A DNA stretch of 64,000 bases, from the NCBI GenBank assembly GCA_023101725.1, contig JALJCO010010527.1:1-64000 (forward strand), in the 5' to 3' direction. Made by a program: the position numbers and the translations under genes. The notes below the pieces were generated by a model. That model was not told the DNA's origin. It searched no databases and worked only from the letters and a program-made list of their open reading frames with translations. This DNA comes from Atherinomorus stipes (taxonomy: Eukaryota > Chordata > Actinopteri > Atheriniformes > Atherinidae). Below, piece after piece: positions 41,299 through 54,300 of this stretch; position 1 is the stretch's first letter; every line of letters starts with the position of its first letter.

Positions 41299-44200
41299 AA
41301 TCCGTGTATGGTTCGTTCTTTGGTTTTTCCGTTTCAAAATAAAATCGCAAAAACAAAATAACTATGTAGTTTTTTGCTTTTTCTGTTTTTAAACCCTAAA
41401 TTAAAAAACATAAAAACAAAATAAGTGAAAATCCACAGTGTTTGATTTTTACTTCAGTCATAAATAAAACACACTTTTTTGTTTAGTACAGACTATCATA
41501 AAAAGGCTATCATATCACATAATGTCATGGGTTTTATTGTGAAAACTGACACTTAAGGCTTTGAAATGTGGAGCAGGCTATGAACTACTAAATCTTTGAA
41601 TGAAGAAACCGTGCATGCTGTAGATCAGAGAAAAATCTCTGTACTTCATGGCTACTGCTACAGAAAGAAAGTGGACAATGGTCAAACATCACACCCTTAT
41701 AACGGAAAGCATGTCTCCGTGTTGGCTATTCAATGTAACTGGTGGGAAATGGACTCAAAAGCAGACGTGACTCTCATGGTTTAACAGTTTATTTAAAAGA
41801 AGCAGTTTAAATTATCCACAGGCAGCAAACCAAACATGACGTCATCCTTTTACTGGTGCTCAGCTGTCTACCCAAAAAATAAAATTACTATTTAAAAAAA
41901 TATGAACATGGCCACGCAAAATAATCTGATCAGTGAAAACAAATTAATCTTCCCGCAGAACTGAATGCTTAGTTTTCATTAGACACTTTTCTCCTCCATA
42001 GTTGGCATAGTGGGAAGTGATCAAAGCGCAGCATGTGACGGGGTCGGACTGGATAAATAACCGTTTGCTCGTTTATTATTCACTATAACTGTACTAACTT
42101 TAACTGGGCTATTGTTGCCGTAACTGTAGCAACAATAGCCCAGTGATGTGATCCTTGTGTAGTCGTAGCCGACTGAGAATCCAACCACAACAGAGACGCT
42201 CGTGGAAAAGGGCACTGGGAGGAAAGCTCGGCGCTCCACGGCACGTCACACTCAGTGATATTCCTTGTTTATAATGAATTCAGTTTTTAATGTTTCGTGA
42301 TCACTGATGTGACAGGGCTGTGTGCTGCACAATAGCAGCACATGAGCATGAAGTGCAGTTATTAACACTGATTGGCTGCGTAAAGATTTAGGCTATGAAA
42401 TGTGTATCACACGCTGGGCAGTGTTACTCACTGTTTTACTGCAGTTACCTGCTTGTTGCACCGGTCACCCAATTGGCTGCTTTGCAAAATTGTACGAAAT
42501 AAATTATGTCTTTATTTTAAAAGTCGAGTTGGATTTTATTTCGTGCTCGGAGAGCAAAGGAAAGGTGTGCAACCGCATGGCGCTGCTCAAAGACCACGTT
42601 CACACCGCAGGTCGTAATGCTCTGATTTTTTCTGAGATCCATTTTTTTTGTGTGTGCGGGTGTTCACATTACATTTCTAAATAGGGCCTGTCTACCAACT
42701 GCAATATGAACAGCTGACGCGTCTGATGTGACACGCATGCTCAGTTTAACACAAATGACATCACGCATGTAATGGTGTTCATGGAAACCAATGCAAACAA
42801 ACATGGAGGTCATCGGCATTGTGGCTCACGTTGAAAGCAATTTGCGGCGGCAGTCAGCAAAAGAATGAGCGGGTTTTGTAAAGACGGAGGAAGAAGAGAA
42901 ACATACTTGTGATGACGTCTCTGTGTGGAACAACGGTTGCAACATCTGTAGCCACAGATGCTGCAACGCTATGCTGCACATTAATCACCGCTATTCTCTC
43001 TACCTGCTGCAGGCAGCGTCCCTTTACCGGATGCATTTCACACGCTTTTCTCTGCTGGCCTCATCCACAGCTGTGCGCCTCCTCCGCGCGTGCACACCCT
43101 CTCTCTTACGTTCACACACTGAGCTGATGGACCACATAAAGGCTTCCCACAACACTTTCATCAGTTTCCCGGTTGATGTTCAATCAGAGCCAGAATAATA
43201 TGATTTAACTCTTCAGTCCATACTTTACATCCATGGTCCGTCTCCTCTGGTGCAGAAATAAGGACGTGTCCCCCCCCCCCCTCGGTCTCAAAGGTCGGAT
43301 GGATGCGACATGCCCGTACAGACCGTGATTGCTTCGACACAGATCAGATATGTATCCGATTCAATACCACATTTAGCCTGAATCCGATCCAAAAATGTCA
43401 GATTCAATGCAACTTGCGCTGTTCACACGGTCAGAGGCAGATCAGATATGCGTCACATTTGAGATCGGATTCAGGTCATATTTACCTTCGTGCAGCCAGA
43501 AGGACAGAAAAGATCACCATAATCTTCCATTTTAGAATTAAATAACATAAACTTTATCGTCCCACAACGGGTAATCTGTCTTGGGCTTTTAGAATCACAT
43601 TATCAAAGCGAACGAACCAAAATAAAATACATTTTAATTAAATAGTCATTAATTAGCCTATTTTTCAAATGCCAAGGAGCCGCATCAGCGACCCCTGGCC
43701 TAGGCTATATCATATAAATTCTTTTTTTTAGAAGACAACTACGTCATAAGTGTAACCACTGGTAGCCAGATGTTACTGTAACCTAAAGAAGCGCGCACGC
43801 ACGCTCACGTGGTGATTCTCTCCAATATGCAACTTGCAGTGATTAAAAGTATAGCCTAAAAAACTTTATTAAAAGTAATCAAATAAATAAAACTAATAAA
43901 ATAGAAGTAGGAAAATATTAAAGGGTCTAAAATGGCTGTGTCTGTGGCCGCCTCCCTTTGGCGCCTGCGCACGTCAGGCCGTCGGCTTCCTCGGGACACC
44001 ACGGCCGCTTTTCTGACTCTGGGCAGCCGCTCTCACGGCGGCCGTCCTCCAGCTCACGACAGCCACACCTCTCCGCTCACCAGCATCACCTGAGCCCTCT
44101 GAGCCCGGGCATCCGGCACCCAACTGCTGCGCCTTCTTCTCCAACGTTTTGCCCCATCAGTCCTCTCTCGTCTCTCTGCTGTCCGCACATCGGCTTAAAA

Positions 44201-44429
44201 ACAGCTGTTATCAGTTTGATCAGGGGAGGTGCCTTCCCTCCAGGTGCTGCCAATCAGTTCATTAAAAGTTTTTGTTTTATCAATTAAAATGAAAGATTAA
44301 AAAAAACATTCCTTTATTTGTTTTTGGAATTTTCGTTTTTCTAATTTCGTTTAAAAACAAAAAAACCAACAAACCACCTGTTTTTTCATTTTTTTACATT
44401 TTGTTTTGAAAAAGAACCATACACGGATT
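41299..44429. mobile_element. DNA transposon with 6-bp CAGTGC duplications (3.13 kb)
   Basis: The left end AATCCGTGTATGGTTC and inverted right end AATCCGTGTATGGTTC match perfectly over 16 bases, followed inside by A/T-rich tracts at both ends. CAGTGC lies immediately outside each end (41293-41298 and 44430-44435). The interior has no recognisable transposase. It includes a perfect hairpin (42103-42144), a C-run at 43270-43280 and a GC-rich patch at 43.93-44.18 kb. The superfamily is unknown; 6-bp duplications exclude simple Tc1 or Harbinger assignment. Confidence 0.75.
42103..42144. repeat. Perfect 16-bp-stem hairpin
   Basis: ACTGGGCTATTGTTGC and GCAACAATAGCCCAGT are perfect reverse complements around the 10-base loop CGTAACTGTA. 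It lies inside the 3.1-kb transposon. Confidence 0.85.
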
Positions 44430-44442
44430 CAGTGCTGACCAG

Positions 44443-45940
44443 GGGCCTGTACGACGAAGCCGGATTAACATGCCCGGGATTTCTCTCAGTTACCTGGGTT
44501 GACTTAACCAGACATCTGCGGTCTTGATAAACGGTACTATGAAGCTGGTTATCAACTCGGTAACTCAACCCAGGGTTTTCCAATCTTAATCAGTGCGCGC
44601 TCACATAAAAGAGGCGGCGTTGGAAGCGTCTGACCAATCGCAGACATGGAGAAACAGAGAGCGACATATTTCACCATGGAGGAGCAGACGATGATACTTA
44701 AGAAATATGAAGAATTCAGGATCATCATTCCTGAATGATAACACGACATTATGATTCAGGAATGATAATAAATGGCTCCATTTATGCTGCAGCAACACAG
44801 TCGCCGCAGCAAAAGCCAGGAATTAATGCTGGCTGTTAATGCGCAGCAAGTCCGTGCGATTGTACAATCATGGAACAATATCGGACTCTGATCATTTAGT
44901 GTTCATCACACTACAGCGCTTCCTCAGTATATTTGCTTCTCATACTGTGCATATGGATATTCTAGGCTCATATCGTTGAACGTGTTGTAACCCTTCACCA
45001 TGCCGGCATGGGTGGGTGTGCACTCCATAAATTCATGTTTTCTACATGTGTGACCTCTTAATCACATTATTTCAGATGCAACCCCGCAGCGCAAGACGAT
45101 CATGGGAACAAGTAAAGAACAAATACAAATATATAATCCAAACCGGCCATTGACGAGATTCTATGCTGCCACACTCTTTCATGAATGAATGGAATTTCAT
45201 TTAATATTTGTGCAGCCCACAGGGGAAAAGCGGGTATTACATGACATGTTTTTGCATACGTTTTCAGTGTCGCCAACGGTGTGCATCAAACTACCAGTGA
45301 ATGAATGAATGAATGAATAAATGAATGACGTTTTACTGAGTGGGACCGTGAGCATAATTCGGCCACAAAAAATAAGCTATTTAGCTACATCAGTACAGCA
45401 CTAATTTTTTTTTCACTCGAGGTGAGGCGTTGGTCTATATCAAAATTAATTCAATTAGTCTAACATTAATAAAACCTCAGTGTGATGAAGAGCATCTGTG
45501 GTGTTTTCGGTGCGGCTGCGATGCGTTACATTTGTGATGTACGGCTCTAACAGCTGACAGATGTAACGGAGTCCAGCAGAGGAAAACCTACATCTTTCAT
45601 ATAAAGTGTCATGTGGCAAATCAAAAAGGTTGCACCATCTCTGAATATTCTCTCTCTTCTAAGAACTCCCTCTCACGATCTGCGCACCGGCATCGACAGG
45701 ATCTTCTAAAAATGGGCAGGCCATTTTCCAAGAGTGCTGATTGGTCAGGGAGTGGTGCTTTCATAGTCGGAGATCTCTTATCCAGAACTTAACCTGGTCC
45801 AGACCAGGTTAGGCGTTCAGCATAAGTTACCGGGGAGATATAACCCGATCAGAAGTGAACCAGCGTCATAGGACGAAAAACCCAGGGTTAACCCTGAAGT
45901 TACCTCGATAAGAGAAAATCCGGCTCCGTCGTACAGGCCC
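44443..45940 (+). mobile_element. Harbinger-type element, family A, copy A4 (1498 bp)
   Basis: The left end GGGCCTGTACGACGAAGC is preceded by CAG (44440-44442). The right end CGTCGTACAGGCCC is followed by CAG (45941-45943). The sequence is nearly identical to A2, including the Myb-like start MEKQRATYFTMEEQTMILKK at about 44645 and the hairpin segment, so A2 and A4 are recent sister copies. Its right CAG is also the left flank of copy B2. No transposase is present. Confidence 0.85.
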
Positions 45941-45943
45941 CAG

Positions 45944-47314
45944 GGTCTTATTTACAAAACTGTGTGTAGGATCTTTACTAAAAATGTACATATGCCCAAA
46001 ACCAAAAGTTTGCGTACGCCTAAAAATATTTAGATTTATGATAATAATGAATTTTATTTATAACGCACTTTACATCTGAAGACAAATCTCAAAGTGCTTA
46101 TAAAACCGTGCGTACGCACAGATTCCAGCAGTTTCTCCTTTATAAATCACACTCTTCCTGGAAGTTTGTGCAGGTGAATTTGGCTCCGCCTCCTACACGC
46201 CCACATTCTACCATAAATGGTCAATGCAAAGCTCCTCATGGATGTTTCTGCATATAAATGAGCAGCTGATCTGAGGCATTTACAACTGAATCGTGGCGAT
46301 CGAAAAGAGATTTAAACGCAATTTCACGGAGACGGAAGTGGAGGTGCTTGTTGGTGAAGTGGAGCCTCACAGAATTTTATTTTATTTTATGGGGGTGTCA
46401 CAGGAAACACAGATAAACTAGAGTCTGCTGATGCAGCAGGTTGTTGTAGGTGATGATGTAACAGAGTCTGTTCCAGAAGTCGCTGTGGAGGAAACGCTGT
46501 CAGAGCGACTGCAGAACACAGAACACCTGTTTGCTGTGGTGCAGCGCGACCAGCCGGTCCTCCTCATCATCATCATCATCGGGCCAGGAAATCCTGAAAA
46601 CGCGCTCCTTCTAATTTTCCCATCGGTAGGTCCTCCAGCAGCACCGATGCAGCATTAGTTTACCCCCGGTATTAATATGTTTATACATCAGTCTGACTGC
46701 AGCACCTCGCCAGAATCTATGTATCAATGTGGTAAATAATCACCATGATGATCATCGGTAGATGAAGATGATGGTGAGAAAACTTTGATGAAAAGTTGAT
46801 TTAACACATAAGTTTGCTTACGGACCTTTTTATTTATTTGAAAGGTTCTTATAGTTTCAGCTCACCTGCAGCAGAAATAAGGCTGCTGGTTTGAATCCTA
46901 TAAAACCAATACGATTGAAATAAACATTTGAGGGTGACAGGACAAAAGGAGAGCCTGGACAGGGATCGATGTCAAGTCTCCTGTATAAAAGTCATGTGTA
47001 ATAACCACTCTGCTGAAGGAGAAGTTGGCAGGTGCACAGCCAGGGCACAATATCTGTTAGATAGAAGTGACAGGACCCCGCCCTGCCAGCAGAGGAATTA
47101 TGATGCAGTCTGGTTTCAGCTCCCCACCTCACCATCTGTGTCACCAGTTTCCCCAGTCTCCAAAACCTGCATACACACTGGTTAGAGTTAACATGGAAGA
47201 CACACATTTTCCCGTCAAGTTTTCTTTTTATAAATAACAACTTTTGCGTGAGAACTGGCGTACGCCAGTTTCAGGCCCTGTTCTGTGCATATGCAACGTT
47301 TATAAATGAGACCC
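45944..47314 (+). mobile_element. Harbinger-type element, family B, copy B2 (about 1.37 kb)
   Basis: The left end GGTCTTATTTACAAAAC (first G lost) and right end GTTTATAAATGAGACCC are inverted relatives of the B1 and B3 ends. CAG flanks both sides (45941-45943 and 47315-47317). GCGTACGC motifs occur subterminally at both ends. The plus strand carries a Myb/SANT-like remnant (46293-46390). A tRNA-like module lies on the minus strand at about 46945-47010. No DDE transposase is visible. Confidence 0.8.
46293..46390 (+). pseudogene. Myb/SANT-like remnant in copy B2
   Basis: The frame reads VAIEKRFKRNFTETEVEVLV then GEVEPHRILF. RNFTExEVEVLVxEVExxxxILF is the first-helix pattern of the Myb/SANT-like domain in Harbinger-associated and NAIF1/MSANTD-type proteins. 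Downstream, LSERLQNTEHLFAVVQRD at about 46496-46549 is also conserved in B3, so it is probably part of the same original protein. Frame breaks separate the two. It would have been a DNA-binding partner of the transposase. Confidence 0.55.
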
Positions 47315-47317
47315 CAG

Positions 47318-47819
47318 ATGGTTCTGGAAGCACAGCAGATGTTGGAAGTTGACTCTGGATGTTACCTCACAGGTGGAGAAGCACAGTTAATACAAGCTAG
47401 GAGGAAAACACAAATTACTCAGAGATTGGCTTGACGTTTTGGATGACACTCAGGCAATGAGTGACTGGCAACCGGCTCCTCTTATCTAGAAGACAATGAG
47501 CCCGAGGAATTGCAGGGTGTGTTGGAATCACACCTGCAGGGAATGAGCCACAGTCCAGCAGCAGTTCCAGGATGCCCTCTGGTGGAAGCCTGCAGGAAAG
47601 TAAACCAGCCAAAGCCCCATTCCCTGACATCTTCTTTCTAACTGTCGGGGATGCAGATGCAGCATATTTGACGTCACATCTGAAGGGAGGCGTGGGAAAT
47701 TCGGCACCGAATTGCAGCACACAGCCTGTTTAAGGCAATGGAGAGATGTGGGTGGGCTCGTTCTTTTTGGTTTTTAACGCTTCATCACCCATAGGTATTA
47801 AAAAAAATGGGACATGCAT
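47318..47819. other. No supported gene; possible LTR-like right flank
   Basis: This is the flank to the right of B2. A CCCTGACA at 47622-47629 could be the end of an LTR-like unit beginning TGTCATGG at 40986 once the three insertions between are removed, but no matching target duplication was found. No coding sequence. Confidence 0.35.
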
Positions 47820-48024
47820 GTTTATTCTTTCGTAATTCCTGCCTCTAGTCCCTTTAAGAGAAGAAATGATAAGAAACAGAACAGAGAAAAAGAGTGAAGA
47901 GAAGAAAGAGGAAAAAAAACATGGATGCACTTACACAGTTAACTAATGCTTCTGCACAGAAATCCCCAAACAAAATTCCTGGTCTTTGCTGGAAAATAAA
48001 ACTAGCAATCCCCTGCAGGAGGAC
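47820..48024 (-). mobile_element. LINE-like 3' tail, copy 2 (minus orientation)
   Basis: AGCAATCCCCTGCAGGAGGAC and the GA-rich stretch (AGAGAAAAAGAGTGAAGAG) are reverse-complement relatives of 2440-2640. It is interrupted by a hAT MITE at its AGGAGGAC. The family is the same unidentified one as at 2385-2700. Confidence 0.55.
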
Positions 48025-48416
48025 TAGGGATGTAACAATAACCGATGAAATAATTAACGGTATTACCAACGATTAGTAATACCGTTTCAAATTTTAATCA
48101 TCGTTAAAACCGTGACTGATTACCGCACTTTGAAAAACTCACTGTTATTTTTCTTATTCCCGGAAAAAGCAGCAGCAGTCCCAGTTTGCATTATTTGATT
48201 AATGAAAACATGGTGGAAAGCAACAAAGGCACCCACGTGGACAGTTCTGGAGATTTTTTCCCCTTTAAAAAGGAGCAAGGTAGACATCTAGACCCATTTT
48301 GGATATTTTTTAAGATGCTGGTGAGATATTTTCAATAATGCCACGATTATAATGATAACATGATCACTTTGGTCACAATAACTATGATTTAAAATTTTCA
48401 TATCATTACATCTCTA
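48025..48416. mobile_element. hAT-type MITE with perfect 8-bp duplications (392 bp)
   Basis: Ends are TAGGGATGTAACAATA on the left and the complement of TAGAGATGTAATGATA on the right. AGGAGGAC flanks both sides exactly (48017-48024 and 48417-48424). Eight-base duplications and TAGGG-type ends are characteristic of hAT elements. The interior has no coding potential. Confidence 0.9.
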
Positions 48417-48424
48417 AGGAGGAC

Positions 48425-49097
48425 CTTTTATTGGTAGCCGCAAACTAGACCTACAGCGCAGATCCAGATCAGATTCATTATGTAAATTGTTAACAAGTGA
48501 AATAGTCAAAAACCTGTAAGGGCTACAGGCTACATTACAAGTCCCCGCCCCCCCACTGCAACCTGACACCTGCTCCACACCTGGAGGAAGTGCATCAACT
48601 AAAACTGCCAGTTCATTCATTTTTAGGATGTTTGTGTCATCACCCTCAATAGTGGTCATAGTTTCACAATACCTGAGCTAAAGAACTTCTTGGTATAACA
48701 TTGACAAGCTGTTTTTTTAGCCAACTGTTGCTGCACTCATCTGTGGGGCAATACTAGGCTGTTCATGAAGACAGAGAGAAAACGTGAGATGTTTTTAATC
48801 TTCATGAACCAGAATGGTGATGTTGTTAATGTTAAAGATCAGACAGGCAAGCTCGTGCATTCGTGTGAAGGGATACTGTAATCATGTATCTGTGAAGATT
48901 ATGAGTCCAGGTCAGGCTTATTCTCAGAGTTTCACTGTGGAAACTGGAGGCCTCATTGCAGATGCTGAACAGCTGCTCACCTTGTTCTGGCCTTTTACCA
49001 AACAAAGATAGTCAAAAGCCTTTGACTAATATTTGAAAATGAGTTTTCATTTGTTACCTTACTACAATTACATTACTACAAACTTTAATCAGTTTAA
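48425..49097. other. No supported gene
   Basis: Mixed AT-leaning sequence with a short C-run at 48548-48555 and motif-free short frames. Nothing recognised. Confidence 0.5.
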
Positions 49098-50881
<1,784 letters not shown>

Positions 50882-50927
<46 letters not shown>

Positions 50928-50941
50928 TAGATAGATAGATG
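50882..50941. repeat. TA microsatellite (right half) and ATAG tetranucleotide run
   Basis: TA repeats to 50924 are followed by five GATA/TAGA units. This is the continuation of the microsatellite left of the Tc1-like element. Confidence 0.9.
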
Positions 50942-51227
50942 GGGCCCTCTCTGGGGCAAGAAGGCTCGCGCCTGGTGGCCGGGCTTCTGCCCATGGGGCC
51001 CGGTCAGGCTCAACCTGAAAGGACGTCATGGCCCCCCTTCTGGTGGACCCATCACCCGTGAGAGGGGCCCTAGGGGTCGGGTGCAGTGTGAGTTGGGCGC
51101 CGGCTGGGGGCGGGAGAGACCCTGGCGGTCCGACCACCGGCTGCAGAAGCTAGCTCTAGGGACGTGGAATGTCACCTCTCTGGTTGGAAAGGAGCCTAAG
51201 CTGGTGCGTGAGGTTGAGTGGTTCTGA
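50942..51227 (+). pseudogene. Rex3-like (RTE) LINE, 5' end with start of the endonuclease
   Basis: The GC-rich sequence ends in the plus-strand frame LQKLALGTWNVTSLVGKEPK then LVREVEWF before a stop. GTWNVTSL-x-GKE-x-ELV is the start of the endonuclease in the very common fish RTE LINE I know as Rex3, where the Asn lies in the active site. Only about 30 residues remain. A collinear reverse transcriptase fragment lies at 58.05 kb and 59.9-60.7 kb on the same strand, possibly from the same copy. Confidence 0.7.
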
Positions 51228-51394
51228 CTAGGGATGGGCATATAGATACCTTGGAGTCAATTCCTCGATACCAGCCAGACAAAATATCGGAATCAATACT
51301 TTTTTGAGTACCATGATACCACTGTACAGATACAAAACATGCCATTTGTTTCTACTTCTGAGAGTTTTAGGCAATTAAATGATGAAAGCAGCCA
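51228..51394. mobile_element. Left part of a hAT-type MITE
   Basis: It begins TAGGGATGGGCATATAGATAC and continues with GATACC-type pairs (CTCGATACCAG, ATGATACCACT), a pattern common at fish hAT-MITE ends. The 40-bp minisatellite starts inside it. A matching right end was not identified. Confidence 0.45.
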
Positions 51395-54300
51395 GATTCT
51401 AGCTTCTGTGTCACATGATGGTGGTAGCCTATCAGATTCTAGCTTCTGTGTCACATGATGGTGGAAGCCTATCAGATTCTAGCTTCTGTGTCACATGATG
51501 GTGGAAGCCTATCAGATTCTAGCTTTTGTATTACGTGATGGTGGTAGCCTATCAGATTCTAGCTTCTGTGTCACATGATGGTGGAAGCCTATCAGATTCT
51601 AGCTTTTGTATTACGTGATGGTGGTAGCCTATCAGATTCTAGCTTTTGTATTACATGATGGTGGTAGCCTATCAGATTCTAGCTTCTGTATAACATGATG
51701 GTGGTAGCCTATCAGATTCTAGCGTCTGTCTCACATGATGGTGGAAGCCTATCAGATTCTAGCTTTTGTATTACGTGATGGTGGTAGCCTATCAGATTCT
51801 AGCTTCTGTGTCACATGATGGTGGAAGCCTATCAGATTCTAGCTTTTGTATTACGTGATGGTGGTAGCCTATCAGATTCTAGCTTTTGTATTACATGATG
51901 GTGGTAGCCTATCAGATTCTAGCTTCTGTATAACATGATGGTGGTAGCCTATCAGATTCTAGCGTCTGTCTCACATGATGGTGGTAGCCTATCAGATTCT
52001 AGCTTCTATATTACATGATGGTGGTAGCCTATCAGATTCTAGCTTCTGTGTCACATGATAGTGGTAGCCTATCAGATTCTAGCTTCTGTGTCACATGATG
52101 GTGGTAGCCTATCAGATTCTAGCTTCTGTATTACATGATGGTGGTAGCCTATCAGACTCTAGTTTCTGTGTCACATGATGGTGGTAGCCTATCAGATTCT
52201 AGCTTCTGTGTCACATGATGGTGGTAGCCTATCAGATTCTGGCTTCTGTGTCACATGATGGTGGTAGCCTATCAGATTCTAGCTTCTGTACCACATGATG
52301 GTGGTAGCCTATCAGATTCTAGCTTCTGTGTCACATGATTGTGGTAGCCTATCACATTCTAGCTTCTGTGTAACATGATGGTGGTAGCCTATCAGATTCT
52401 AGCTTCTGTGTGACATGATGGTGGTAGCCTATCAGATTCTAGCTTCGGTATCACATGATGGTGGTAGCCTATCAGATTCTAGCTTCTGTGTCACATGATG
52501 GTGGTAGCCTATCAGATTCTAGCTTTTGTATTACGTGATGGTGGTAGCCTATCAGATTCTAGCTTCTGTATTACATGATGGTGGTAGCCTATCAGACTCT
52601 AGTTTCTGTGTCACATGATGGTGGTAGCCTATCAGATTCTAGCTTCTGTGTCACATGATGGTGGTAGCCTATCAGATTCTAGCATTTGTATCACATGACG
52701 GTGGTAGCCTATCAGATTCAAGCTTCTGTATTACATGATGGTGGTAGCCTATCAGATTCTGGCTTCTGTGTCACATGATGGTGGTAGCCTATCAGATTCT
52801 AGCTTCTGTATTACATGATGGTGGTAGCCTATCAGATTCTAGCTTCTGTGTCACATGATGGTGGTAGCCTATCAGATTCTAGCTTCTGTATTACATGATG
52901 GTGGTAGCCGATCAGACTCTAGTTTCTGTGTCACATGATGGTGGTAGCCTATCAGATTCTAGCCTCTGTGTCACATGATGGTGGTAGCCTATCAGATTCT
53001 AGCATTTGTATCACATGATGGTGGTAGCCTATCAGACTCTAGTTTCTGTGTCACATGATGGTGGTAGCCTATCAGATTCTAGCTTCTGTGTCACATGATG
53101 GTGGTAGCCTATCAGATTCTAGCTTTTGTATCACATGACGGTGGTAGCCTATCAGATTCTAGGTTCTGTATCACATAATGGTGGTGGGAGCCTATCAGAT
53201 TCTAGCTTCTGTACCACATGATGGTGGTAGCCTATCAGATTCTAGCTTCTGTGTCACATGATGGTGGTAGCCTATCAGATTCTAGCTTCTGTATTACATG
53301 ATGGTGGTAGCCTATCAGATTCTAGCTTCTGTGTCACATGATGGTGGGAGCCTATCAGATTCTAGCATTTGTATCACATGACGGTGGTAGCCTATCAGAT
53401 TCAAGCTTCTGTATTACATGATGGTGGTAGCCTATCAGATTCTAGCTTCTGTGTCACATGATGGTGGTAGCCTATCAGATTCTAGCTTCTGTATTACATG
53501 ATGGTGGTAGCCTATCAGATTCTAGCTTCTGTGTCACATGATGGTGGTAGCCTATCAGATTCTAGCTTCTGTATTACACGATGGTGGTAGCCTATCAGAT
53601 TCTGGCTTCTGTGTCACATGATGGTGGTAGCCTATCAGATTCTAGCTTCTGTATTACATGATGGTGGTAGCCTATCAGATTCTAGCTTCTGTATCACATG
53701 ATGGTGGTAGCCTATCAGATTCTAGCTTCTGTGTCACATGATGGTGGTAGCCTATCAGATTCTAGCTTTTGTGTCACATGATGGTGGTAGCCTATCAGAT
53801 TCTAGCTTCTGTATTACATGATGGTGGTAGCCTATCAGATTCTAGCTTCTGTGTCACATGATGGTGGTAGCCTATCAGATTCTAGCTTCTGTATTACATG
53901 ATGGTGGTAGCCTATCAGATTCTAGCTTCTGTGTCACATGATGGTGGTAGCCTATCAGATTCTAGCTTCTGTGTCACATGATTGTGGTAGCCTATCAGAT
54001 TCTAGCTTCTGTATCACATGATGGTGGTAGCCTATCAGATTCTAGCTTCTGTGTCACATGATGGTGGTAGCCTATCAGATTCTAGCTTCTGTGTCACATG
54101 ATGGTGGTAGCCTATCAGATTCTAGCATTTGTATCACATGATGGTGGTAGCCTATCAGATTCTAGCTTCTGTATTACATGATGGTGGTAGCCTATCAGAT
54201 TCTAGCTTCTGTATTACATGATGGTGGTAGCCTATCAGATTCTAGCTTCTGTGTCACATGATGGTGGTAGCCTATCAGATTCTAGCTTTTGTGTCACATG

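Noticed and set aside
43958..44287. 109-codon Pro/Ser-rich frame in a GC-rich patch
   Set aside because: No recognisable motif or splice context; it lies inside the 3.1-kb transposon.
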